A stretch of DNA of 24,298 bases from JAMLIO01 sp031412575. GTDB lineage: Bacteria > Bdellovibrionota > Bdellovibrionia > Bdellovibrionales > UBA1609. Each line of letters opens with the position of its first letter. The stretch's first letter is position 1. Below the pieces are notes generated by a model. The model was not told the origin of the DNA. It saw only the letters and a program-made list of their open reading frames with translations, and searched no databases. The stretch lies in NCBI GenBank assembly GCA_031412575.1, contig JANODG010000195.1, positions 1-24,298 of the forward strand. The letters are read 5' to 3'. Below, piece after piece: positions 15,186-22,637 of the stretch. The position numbers and the translations under genes were made by a program.

Positions 15186-16664
15186 ATGAGTATTGGTTAT
15201 TGTAAAAAATCAAGAAGACAATTTTTAGTTGGTACTGGAAAGTCGATGCTACTTTTACCTCTTCTTCCAAGTCTTCTACCTAAAGAAGTCATGGCGCAAA
15301 GTGCAGCTGATCAACGTCGAATGATGTTGTTTTGGTTTGATCATAATAACTTAACGAATCTTTGGCCTGCTCGTAGTGCTGCAACAACACCCGTTGGATC
15401 TATCGGGATTAGACAATCTTTATTGAGCTCTTTGGGAACTGCTACTACAATTTCTCCGGTATTTTCAAACACGCGCTATCAATCTCTAATCAACAGAAAT
15501 CAAATCACTATGCTCAGAGGTTTTGACACTGCCGTCGCCTATGGACCGGGTCATGGTAACTTCACACTAGCGAGTGGTGCTGGTCGAAACTCTGAAGGGA
15601 ACCATCCTACATTTGACACTGTAGTGGAAGCTTCAAGAACAGTTTATCCTACAACAACACCAAGTTCTGTTCGTAAAGTCATGCGAGTGAATACAGCGGG
15701 TGGTGAAGCTTTTTATCAAAAAGTTGGAAGTTCAATTCAGGGTTTGCCAAATTATGCAGGTTACCAAATTTCGAATTTTTACAACGAAGTGTTTGGATCC
15801 TTAACGGGTGGTACAGTCCCTGTTCAAGATTTAACAAATCAATTCAAATCAAATATTTTAAATCGCGTTCATGCTTCGTTTGTTTCCTTTCGTGGGAATC
15901 GAAGAATCTCCTCTGAAGATCGCGCACGACTAGATCAACATATGACTTACATTTCCGATCAACAGAGTTCATTCGCAAACATGCAACCACCACCTGCACC
16001 TTCAGCGTCTTGTGTAAGACCAACCTTAGCAAACGATGTTCAGAATAATCCAGTGCTATATCACAACATGTATTTTGATTTATTATCCTTAGCCTTTAGA
16101 TGTAACGTCAGTAAGATGGGCGTGATGTTAATGGATGCACATGATCCGCAGTGGATTCCGTCTTTGAATTTAGGTGGAGTTGGAATGCACGGCGCTATTC
16201 ACGGTGAATTCGGTAACGATATTCAGCTGCGTGCATTTAGAAACTGGTGGGGTTACTTCGCAAACTTAATTGCTGACAGATTTTTAGCTCCACTTGATGT
16301 TCAAGAGGGAAACACAGGCCGAACTTACATTGATAACATGATCACTGGAATGCTTTGCGCAGGTGGAAGTCATTCTCTTGGTGGTGACGGTGGGCACAGC
16401 GGATTAGATTCTCAACAGATACTAATTGGTTCCATGGGTGGTCGTTTAAGAGCCGGAAACTATGTGAACATGCCAAGCACAAACGGGCGTAATATGCCTT
16501 ACAACACTTTCTTACTAACGATGTTAAACTTAATGGGTGTTCCTGCCAGCGAGTATGCATCAGCTACATCTGATGGGCGCGGTTTTGGCTTCTACGAAGG
16601 TTTTGGTTCGAACCATCCTTTTGCAAGTCGCTTTTACCAACCAATTACGGAAATTTTGACTTAA
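15186..16664 (+). CDS. Tat-exported DUF1552 protein
   Basis: A 492-residue protein with a twin-arginine signal (SRRQFLVG, R10-R11), a hydrophobic stretch at 20-31 and a probable cleavage after VMA at 37, so it is exported folded, possibly with a cofactor. The mature part matches DUF1552, a family related to DUF1501/alkaline-phosphatase-like folds, with conserved-looking stretches such as MMLFWFDHNN, MLMDAHDPQW and GGDGGHSG. AGGAG lies 7 nt before the ATG and the gap to the DUF1592 gene is 16 nt, so both are one operon. Families DUF1592 and DUF1552 are regularly found side by side, which suggests a joint function. No enzymatic activity can be assigned from sequence. Confidence 0.9.
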   Translation: MSIGYCKKSRRQFLVGTGKSMLLLPLLPSLLPKEVMAQSAADQRRMMLFWFDHNNLTNLWPARSAATTPVGSIGIRQSLLSSLGTATTISPVFSNTRYQSLINRNQITMLRGFDTAVAYGPGHGNFTLASGAGRNSEGNHPTFDTVVEASRTVYPTTTPSSVRKVMRVNTAGGEAFYQKVGSSIQGLPNYAGYQISNFYNEVFGSLTGGTVPVQDLTNQFKSNILNRVHASFVSFRGNRRISSEDRARLDQHMTYISDQQSSFANMQPPPAPSASCVRPTLANDVQNNPVLYHNMYFDLLSLAFRCNVSKMGVMLMDAHDPQWIPSLNLGGVGMHGAIHGEFGNDIQLRAFRNWWGYFANLIADRFLAPLDVQEGNTGRTYIDNMITGMLCAGGSHSLGGDGGHSGLDSQQILIGSMGGRLRAGNYVNMPSTNGRNMPYNTFLLTMLNLMGVPASEYASATSDGRGFGFYEGFGSNHPFASRFYQPITEILT

Positions 16665-16701
16665 GAATTTTATACTTTTTCAACTATGCTGCTAAAAATA
16701 A

Positions 16702-16729
16702 AAACTTTAACGTTCAACAGTTAAAGTTT
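16702..16729. terminator. Terminator hairpin between convergent genes
   Basis: AAACTTTAAC (16702-16711) and GTTAAAGTTT (16720-16729) form a perfect 10-bp stem with an 8-nt loop. On the minus strand it is followed by a T-rich run (TTTTATTTTTAG), giving an intrinsic terminator for the minus-strand gene, whose stop codon lies inside the stem. It may also stop transcription from the DUF1552 side, less efficiently. Confidence 0.6.
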
Positions 16730-17780
16730 ATAAATAATCTTGTTTAAGCCACGTCGCAAAAATAGATTTTTCAAAAGTCTTCAAAGGCTTTGTTCCTCTG
16801 ACAGAAAATACTTGAGTTCGAGCATTCCCGTTTTCTTCACCAATTAGAAAATATCCGTCAGAATTTAAATGTATGCCAACCGACGATTCGAATTTATGAG
16901 TTTCAAACTTCTTGGAGATAGCACACTTATTTTCGCAAAGAAAAATCGGTAAAGTGTAATGGGGGTAATCTCCAGATACTATATTTGAAAGAATCCCTTT
17001 TTTGGCGTCTATAGGAATGTACTTGTAGGGGTCAAAAGGATCTTCTTCTGCCTCTTTTAATGTTTTATTCACAAGCTTAAGATTTTGTTTGTGTTCGATG
17101 TCATTGAATTTGATTAATGAATTATTAAACAGAGCATCGCTTTTTTCGAGTTTTGTTTTTAAAGAATTATAATTATTTGGTTTAAGCTCTTTTAAAACAT
17201 CCATGCCTCTGGCGTCAGGAGCTTCGGTGGTTGTAATTTCCGTTTTGATATTTTTCCATTTGCCATTAACCAATTCAAACAGCTCAACGATCATTCGGGT
17301 CCCATATCCAGGATCTAAATATTTCTTATCTTTATAAATTATGAAAATTTCGTCACCACTTCCCGGTTTCGTTTTGAGATCATCAGTGGGGATCATTTTT
17401 GCAAAAATTGGGTTGTTATTATCACTGATGTTAAAACTTGTGTCGCTTTTAGTGTTTACGAATTGATCTGGAAGTTTTGCAATCGTTTGTTTAGTGGATT
17501 TACCATTTTTAAATTCCAGCAAATAGACAGTATCTTGGTCGATATAAAACATCTCAGGCTTTAATTTAGAAAACACAATATGTTTACTACACGTTGTTTC
17601 GCCATCAACGTTTACACCTTTTGTTCTGTTGATTTCTTTTGGCAGAAGATCCGGTGGAAGTGCTAAATTCCAGACACACTCATTGTTTTTAAGTTCCACA
17701 AAAAATAAATAATTAGGAGAAACTTTAGCATAAGCCCAAGTTAAAAATAGGATCGGCGATATCATTAAAATTTTTTTCAT
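16728..17780 (-). CDS. Secreted protein of unknown function
   Basis: A 350-residue protein that I do not recognise. It has a Sec signal peptide (Lys-Lys followed by a hydrophobic core and a likely cut after AYA at 16-18) and no later membrane segment, so it should be periplasmic or secreted. Residues around 175-260 are rich in Lys, Asn and Glu. There are four Cys in the mature part: two near the N-terminus (NECVWN, TTCSKH) and two near the C-terminus (LCENKCA), compatible with disulfides. It stands alone: it converges on the DUF1552 gene and is separated from xer by 116 nt. ATG start with no strong ribosome binding site. Confidence 0.75.
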   Translation of the reverse strand: MKKILMISPILFLTWAYAKVSPNYLFFVELKNNECVWNLALPPDLLPKEINRTKGVNVDGETTCSKHIVFSKLKPEMFYIDQDTVYLLEFKNGKSTKQTIAKLPDQFVNTKSDTSFNISDNNNPIFAKMIPTDDLKTKPGSGDEIFIIYKDKKYLDPGYGTRMIVELFELVNGKWKNIKTEITTTEAPDARGMDVLKELKPNNYNSLKTKLEKSDALFNNSLIKFNDIEHKQNLKLVNKTLKEAEEDPFDPYKYIPIDAKKGILSNIVSGDYPHYTLPIFLCENKCAISKKFETHKFESSVGIHLNSDGYFLIGEENGNARTQVFSVRGTKPLKTFEKSIFATWLKQDYL

Positions 17781-17835
17781 ACATCTAGTATGAATTTGTT
17801 ATGGCAATCCCGTCAATTTTCTTCGACGTAAAAAA

Positions 17836-17874
17836 TTTGAGTTTAAAATCAAATTGTTTAAAAATATACTCAAA
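17836..17874 (-). terminator. Possible terminator of the xer-like gene
   Basis: Reading the minus strand, TTTGAGT (17874-17868), a 25-nt AT-rich loop and ACTCAAA (17842-17836) are followed by a T run, 22 nt after the recombinase stop. The loop is long, so confidence is low. Confidence 0.35.
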
Positions 17875-17896
17875 CTTTAATTCTATTGAAGCTCAA

Positions 17897-18886
17897 TTAA
17901 TCTTTGGATAAAGGATGAAAATCCTCTAAACTTTGAAGCAACTGTGCTTTATCTAAGTGCGTATAACGTTGGGTGGCCATTAATGAAGTGTGACCTAATA
18001 ACTCTTGCAAGTGTCTAAGATCAGTTTTTTCTCGAAGTAAGTGTGTGGCATACGAATGACGAAACATATGTGGATGTATTGGTTTATGAAGGCTTGCTTT
18101 TAATGCTCTACGTTTAATCCAGTTGTAAGCCGTTCTTGGATTTAAGGATTTTGATCCATAAATGTATTTTGTTTCTTTGGGATTATACTCTTTAAGGCAA
18201 TTCTTAAAAAATGGGATCATAAACTCGGGCATGATCGCAAAGCGATACTTTTGCCCTTTTCCTAAAACAGAAATTCTTGCATTTTTGAAATCAACATCCT
18301 GAATTTTAATTTGGCAGGCTTCTTCAGTTCGTAAACCACATCCGTATAAGACTAAAAAATTTAACAATTCATTTTTATATTTAGCAGGGTCCTTAAGGTA
18401 ATCCTCATGGACTGACTTAAAGTAAGTTAGAATTTCATCTAAATTTAAATACTCAGGCAACCTTGAAGGAATTTTACTAAATGAAGAGGGTAGCGAAGGC
18501 TCTTGGCTAAGTAACTTTTGTTCCACGCACCAAGCGCTAAAGTTTTTAAGGCTTGAAAGCTTTCGACGTCTGGAAACGATGGAAAGCGAGGACAGGTTGG
18601 GCTTTGACGCTTCAAAGGACATCATGATTAAAGCCTCTAGAGGGCCCTTAGGAGAGCTTAAAAAGTCTGTAGTATTCACAAGGCCTTGGTTGTCCAAATG
18701 TAAGATTTTCGTGAAAACTAGACCATTTTTTGCGCTATTGGGCTCAAATCTGCCACCCAACAGGGGGGCAAAGTACTGATTCAGGTCTGACATGTAATTA
18801 AGGCTTGTTTTCGCAGTGTATTTTCCTGAAAAACATAGTAAATTTAGATACTTAAGTATTATCTCAATAACTTCTTGTCTTTTCAT
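17897..18886 (-). CDS. Tyrosine recombinase, XerC/XerD-like
   Basis: A 329-residue site-specific tyrosine recombinase. The catalytic set is complete: R186 (GCGLRTEEACQ), K210 (LGKGQKYR), H273 and R276 (HPHMFRHSYATHLL), H299 (LLGHTSL) and the nucleophile Y308 (QRYTHLD). The N-terminal core-binding domain is about 35-40 residues longer than in XerC/XerD, the extra length falling at about residues 42-90. The closest role is chromosome dimer resolution with FtsK at dif, but mobile-element integrases share this architecture and the flanks show no attachment site. It is divergent from the sigma-54 activator gene. Confidence 0.88.
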   Translation of the reverse strand: MKRQEVIEIILKYLNLLCFSGKYTAKTSLNYMSDLNQYFAPLLGGRFEPNSAKNGLVFTKILHLDNQGLVNTTDFLSSPKGPLEALIMMSFEASKPNLSSLSIVSRRRKLSSLKNFSAWCVEQKLLSQEPSLPSSFSKIPSRLPEYLNLDEILTYFKSVHEDYLKDPAKYKNELLNFLVLYGCGLRTEEACQIKIQDVDFKNARISVLGKGQKYRFAIMPEFMIPFFKNCLKEYNPKETKYIYGSKSLNPRTAYNWIKRRALKASLHKPIHPHMFRHSYATHLLREKTDLRHLQELLGHTSLMATQRYTHLDKAQLLQSLEDFHPLSKD

Positions 18887-18918
18887 TTTAGTGTGATAAG
18901 TTCCCCTTTAATGTAAAT

Positions 18919-18952
18919 ATTATGCTTTTTTTAAAAAAAATTCTTGCATAAT
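18919..18952. promoter_or_regulatory. Inverted repeat around a T7A8 tract in the xer/activator divergent gap
   Basis: ATTATGC at 18919-18925 and GCATAAT at 18946-18952 form a perfect 7-bp inverted repeat enclosing a run of seven T then eight A. It lies between the two divergent start codons, 33 nt upstream of the recombinase gene and 112 nt upstream of the activator gene. It could be a protein-binding site with a bent spacer or an upstream promoter element. This is tentative. Confidence 0.3.
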
Positions 18953-19063
18953 TTTCAAGCATGGGGTACTAAAGTCCTGACGCTAAGTATCATCATGAGA
19001 CATTCTTTGTAAAAAACACTTGGCCTTAACTTGATGGCTGATAAGTCATAAGGAGCAGTACGT

Positions 19064-20110
19064 ATGTCGGATTTTTCAAAACCAACCCCGCTTTCGGTCG
19101 GGGACCAAACTCGCTTTATTCCTAGAATAGAGCCTTTTGTTCAAAAAAAGGAAATCGTTTATAAGTCAGAGGTTATGGACCAACTTATGAAGATGGTAGA
19201 CCGTGTGGCGCCATCGAATGCGACTGTCCTTGTATTAGGTGAAAGTGGTACTGGTAAAGAGCTTATAGCTCAAGCCATCCACGAAAGAAGCCAAAGAAAA
19301 AACAAACCCTTTGTTGCCATCAACTGTGGTGCTTTAAGAGAAACTCTTTTAGAGAGCGAACTCTTTGGTCACGAAAAAGGTGCTTTCACAGGCGCTTATG
19401 CTCGTAAGATCGGTTTAGCTGAAGCAGCTAACGGTGGAACTTTATTTTTAGATGAAATCGGTGAGTTGACTCCTGGGATTCAATCTAAGCTTTTAAGATT
19501 TTTACAAGAAGGTGAAATCTTTAGAGTTGGTGGTAAAGAGCCAATTAAAGTTGATATCCGTTTAGTGAGTGCGACCAACCGTGAGTTAGATAAAGAAGTT
19601 GCGAAAGGTAATTTTAGAGAAGATCTTTATTACCGTATCAACACTATCGTTGTCAGTGCGCCTCCATTAAGACGTAGAAAAGAAGATGTTCCTATGTTGA
19701 TCGATTATTTTTTAAAGTATGGATCACACAGGTATTTAAACCGTGGGATGACAGTAAATGCTGAATCTATGGAAATACTTTTAAAGTATGACTGGCCAGG
19801 TAACATCAGAGAATTGCAAAACGTGTGTGAACGTCTTCAGATTTTATCTGAAGGTGAAATCATAACTCCAAAAGATTTGCCAGATTTCGTAAAAAATCCA
19901 GAGAGCAAATTTATTTTGGAAGATTATGATCCAAACATAACAATTCATGAGCTTGAAAAAAGATATATCATTAAAGCTTTAAATCACTTCGATGGTAACA
20001 AAACTCAAGCCGCTACTGCTTTAGGTATAACGATTAAAACATTATACAACAAGCTACATGAATACGGTGAGTTTGATCGTTTCGCGGTTCATACAAAAGT
20101 ACCGACTTAA
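19064..20110 (+). CDS. Sigma-54-dependent transcriptional activator lacking a sensor domain
   Basis: A 348-residue bacterial enhancer-binding protein. It contains an AAA+ domain with Walker A GESGTGKE (59-66), the sigma-54 contact loop GAFTGA (106-111), Walker B TLFLDE (126-131), arginine fingers near R185 and R191 (REDLYYRIN), and a C-terminal Fis-type helix-turn-helix at about 312-331 (NKTQAATALGITIKTLYNKL). Only about 30 residues precede the AAA+ domain, so there is no receiver, PAS or GAF domain; control must come from another protein, from expression level, or it is constitutively active, as for PspF. ATG follows AAGGAG at 19050-19055. It is monocistronic, with a strong terminator behind it. 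Confidence 0.94.
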   Translation: MSDFSKPTPLSVGDQTRFIPRIEPFVQKKEIVYKSEVMDQLMKMVDRVAPSNATVLVLGESGTGKELIAQAIHERSQRKNKPFVAINCGALRETLLESELFGHEKGAFTGAYARKIGLAEAANGGTLFLDEIGELTPGIQSKLLRFLQEGEIFRVGGKEPIKVDIRLVSATNRELDKEVAKGNFREDLYYRINTIVVSAPPLRRRKEDVPMLIDYFLKYGSHRYLNRGMTVNAESMEILLKYDWPGNIRELQNVCERLQILSEGEIITPKDLPDFVKNPESKFILEDYDPNITIHELEKRYIIKALNHFDGNKTQAATALGITIKTLYNKLHEYGEFDRFAVHTKVPT

Positions 20111-20134
20111 TAATCAAATAAAATAAAGAAATAG

Positions 20135-20171
20135 GCGATATCTAATTCAATTTGGATATCGCTTTTTTTTT
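20135..20171 (+). terminator. Intrinsic terminator of the sigma-54 activator gene
   Basis: GCGATATC (20135-20142) pairs perfectly with GATATCGC (20155-20162) around a 12-nt loop, and nine T follow (20163-20171). It starts 24 nt after the stop codon. This is the clearest intrinsic terminator in the window. Confidence 0.9.
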
Positions 20172-20198
20172 GGGAATTTTCAAAAAATATTTAATTAA

Positions 20199-20663
20199 TT
20201 ACTTCCAGATCGAAAGTTGAGACTCCGAAGGGATGCCATTTTCCAAGTTAACATTCACGTTGATTTTCGTGGATCCCTTACGATGAGAGATGAGTACAGA
20301 TGTGTTCTCAAGTATTTTAAGATTATTTGTTAGATTTAAACCTGGATCAAAATAAAAATTCGACCATAAAGCTTTTGGGACTTTATTTTCTTGTAGATGT
20401 TCAAATAAGTTTTCGATCGGTTTAATGCCAAGGACAATGATGAATTTAGATCGCGTCGAACTTAACAGTTTTAAGGCATTGCCCAAGCATTTAGTACACT
20501 TTTTTTGAATGTAAAGAATATTTTGATTTGAACTTTTTGTGATTAATTCAACTTTATCGGGATTAGATGCGGATTGAAGTAAATAAAGGACTTCGTTTGA
20601 GAGCGCAAAATTCAATTTGAAAATTATTGTAATTAAAAAAATAAATAATTTCTTACGTTTCAT
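20199..20663 (-). CDS. Small secreted protein with a CxxC motif, pilin-locus associated
   Basis: A 154-residue protein that I do not recognise. It has a basic start (MKRKK), a hydrophobic segment to about residue 20 and a likely signal cut near FALSN, then a CTKC motif (C56, C59). A CxxC after a short strand could fit a thioredoxin-like redox protein or a metal site, but there is no conserved thioredoxin context and the protein may simply form one disulfide. It starts 5 nt after the stop of the desaturase-pilin fusion, with AGGAA overlapping that gap, so it is the last gene of the pilin operon and convergent with the sigma-54 activator gene. Confidence 0.7.
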   Translation of the reverse strand: MKRKKLFIFLITIIFKLNFALSNEVLYLLQSASNPDKVELITKSSNQNILYIQKKCTKCLGNALKLLSSTRSKFIIVLGIKPIENLFEHLQENKVPKALWSNFYFDPGLNLTNNLKILENTSVLISHRKGSTKINVNVNLENGIPSESQLSIWK

Positions 20664-20668
20664 GTTTC

Positions 20669-22612
20669 CTAGTTACCGTATACGGGTCTGAACATATAGA
20701 CACCGTTTTCGAATTCACCCACAGATAAAACAGTATCTCTTTTGTTATTTGGGAATTTTAAAGTGAATATTTTCGTTATCGTTTTAAAAGCATTTGTTGT
20801 TCCTGCGGCACATATATTACCAGCTGTAATGTCACCCGTTGGACCAAGGCAATCAAAACCAATTTGATTACCCATTGCCGGATAAATGCTTGTCACTTGA
20901 ACTCGAATAGAATTTAAAATATTATTTCTTGAAAATTGTGGCTGATCAATAATTACATCCGAGATATTATTAAAAACCAAATCAGTATTGTTTGGGGATA
21001 CAATTCCACTCGCATTACTCGCACCCAAATCTATAACTATGCGCGAGCCGCGACGATTTACGTTAAACACATCATTTTTTCTCATAAAAAAGACACCGGT
21101 GGGTCGAAACTGACTTTGTAAGCTTTCAGGATTCGCTGTTGTTATTTGAGTGTCTCTTGCAAAGAACATAAGTGTATCACCGTTTAGCGTACCCATAGAT
21201 GCATCTGTTGTGTAATTGAAAGTTTTCACAAAGCCAGCTCCGTCAGCTGAACTTTGCCTTCCATTAAGACTAGTAAGATTCGTATAACGGACATTTACGG
21301 CTTGTGCAGCTAACATCTTCCACGTGTAAACCAAACGTTCTAAGTCTTGCTCTGCCTCCGAAATTTTTGTTTGTTTTAATCCCATCGTCGTCATATTTAC
21401 ACTGAGCATAGCTCCGCTCAAAAAAATGATCGATGCTATGGCCGTTGTCACCATCAGTTCGGCCAAAGAAAAACCCGCAGATCTTAAATTTTTTGTTTTC
21501 AAGACTTCTGTGGGTTTATCAATAGTGTTCAAAGTCTCGGACTTATCAAGTTTAGAAAATCCTTGATGAATTAAGTTTACGCTTGGATTTAAAATTAATT
21601 TCTCTTTAGGTTTAAAGTTATTGAAGAATTTTAATATATCTTTTTTTAACAAACCGAAGGGGTGAAATAAATCAAAAAAGTAAGATTTAGGCATACGCCC
21701 TTCATGATCATTAATGCCAAACTTATATCTTTCTTTTCTTTCTGGAATATAATGTGAACCAAAAATAACATCCCAAATAGCAAAGATCACACCAAAATTT
21801 TTATTAAAGTGAATAGGATTTCTACTGTGATGTACTTGATGCATGTGCGGACTTGTTAAAATATAACTTAAATAAGGTCCATAGTTGATGCGAATGTGTG
21901 AATGTCTGACGTGCTGAATGAAACTAAATATAAAATATGTGATGAACAAAATTGTTAATTTTGTTTCCGAGCTTCGGCTGATATTAAATGCCGTTGAAAG
22001 CATTAAAAGACCTGGGATTTGCAAAATAGCAATATTTACGAACCCAATGATGTAAGCCACTGGGTGAGTTCGTGACTTTGTAATTGGACTTAAAACGGTG
22101 GCTCTATGATGAGTCATATGAAAATACCAAATCCAGGGCACTTTATGTTCAAGGTAATGGGCAACGAAGTTTGTGAAATCAATGTACAGCAACTGAATCA
22201 AAGCATATACGTAAATTCCATAAACGGGATCTAACATTACAACGGGTTGGTCAAATCGAAAATAAGAAAATCCAGCGTGGGTGGTAAAGAAATTCGTGAT
22301 ATTACTTATGTTTAAAAACAGAAAACCAAAATATACAGGTTTGTATAAAATCCTTAATGAAAAATATAAACAATCTTTAAAAAATTCTTTGCGGTAACGC
22401 TTCGATAATATAAATGAGCGAATACGTTTAGGATAAGTTTTGGACTTATAAGATTTGTAAGCAAAGTAAAGTAAGGCCACCATCGCACTGGAAAAAAACC
22501 AATGTAAGTTGAATGGGTATTCTTTTTTAAATAAGACGCCATTAGAAATATATAAAAACTCTTTATATGCTAGTGACCAATAATCTAGTATGAAACTTGG
22601 TATAAACTCCAT
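20669..22612 (-). CDS. Fusion: fatty acid hydroxylase/sterol desaturase + PilW-like prepilin
   Basis: A 647-residue frame joining two membrane proteins. Residues 1-335 are a complete family enzyme with histidine clusters HYLEH (H152, H156), HMTHH (H165, H168, H169), HVRHSH (H234-H239) and HMHQVHH (H258, H261, H262), and several membrane helices. Residues 336-370 look like a polar linker. Residues 371-647 form a minor prepilin: a short basic stretch, the prepilin peptidase site SAG/FSLAELMV with G380, F381 and E385, a hydrophobic helix at 386-405, then a PilW-like globular domain with few Cys. AAAGG sits before the ATG at 22612. A TTG at 21502-21500 (residue 371) could start the pilin separately, but has no good ribosome binding site. 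There is no stop or frame change between the halves. It lies between a PilV-like gene (25 nt) and a secreted CxxC protein (5 nt). Confidence 0.85.
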   Translation of the reverse strand: MEFIPSFILDYWSLAYKEFLYISNGVLFKKEYPFNLHWFFSSAMVALLYFAYKSYKSKTYPKRIRSFILSKRYRKEFFKDCLYFSLRILYKPVYFGFLFLNISNITNFFTTHAGFSYFRFDQPVVMLDPVYGIYVYALIQLLYIDFTNFVAHYLEHKVPWIWYFHMTHHRATVLSPITKSRTHPVAYIIGFVNIAILQIPGLLMLSTAFNISRSSETKLTILFITYFIFSFIQHVRHSHIRINYGPYLSYILTSPHMHQVHHSRNPIHFNKNFGVIFAIWDVIFGSHYIPERKERYKFGINDHEGRMPKSYFFDLFHPFGLLKKDILKFFNNFKPKEKLILNPSVNLIHQGFSKLDKSETLNTIDKPTEVLKTKNLRSAGFSLAELMVTTAIASIIFLSGAMLSVNMTTMGLKQTKISEAEQDLERLVYTWKMLAAQAVNVRYTNLTSLNGRQSSADGAGFVKTFNYTTDASMGTLNGDTLMFFARDTQITTANPESLQSQFRPTGVFFMRKNDVFNVNRRGSRIVIDLGASNASGIVSPNNTDLVFNNISDVIIDQPQFSRNNILNSIRVQVTSIYPAMGNQIGFDCLGPTGDITAGNICAAGTTNAFKTITKIFTLKFPNNKRDTVLSVGEFENGVYMFRPVYGN

Positions 22613-22637
22613 AAAATACCTTTAGTGATGGGCTTAA

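Noticed and set aside
21440..21620. Frameshift or missed stop between the desaturase and pilin halves
   Set aside because: The frame is continuous with no stop and normal codon use across the linker, so I treat the fusion as real, while noting that a lost stop cannot be excluded without resequencing.
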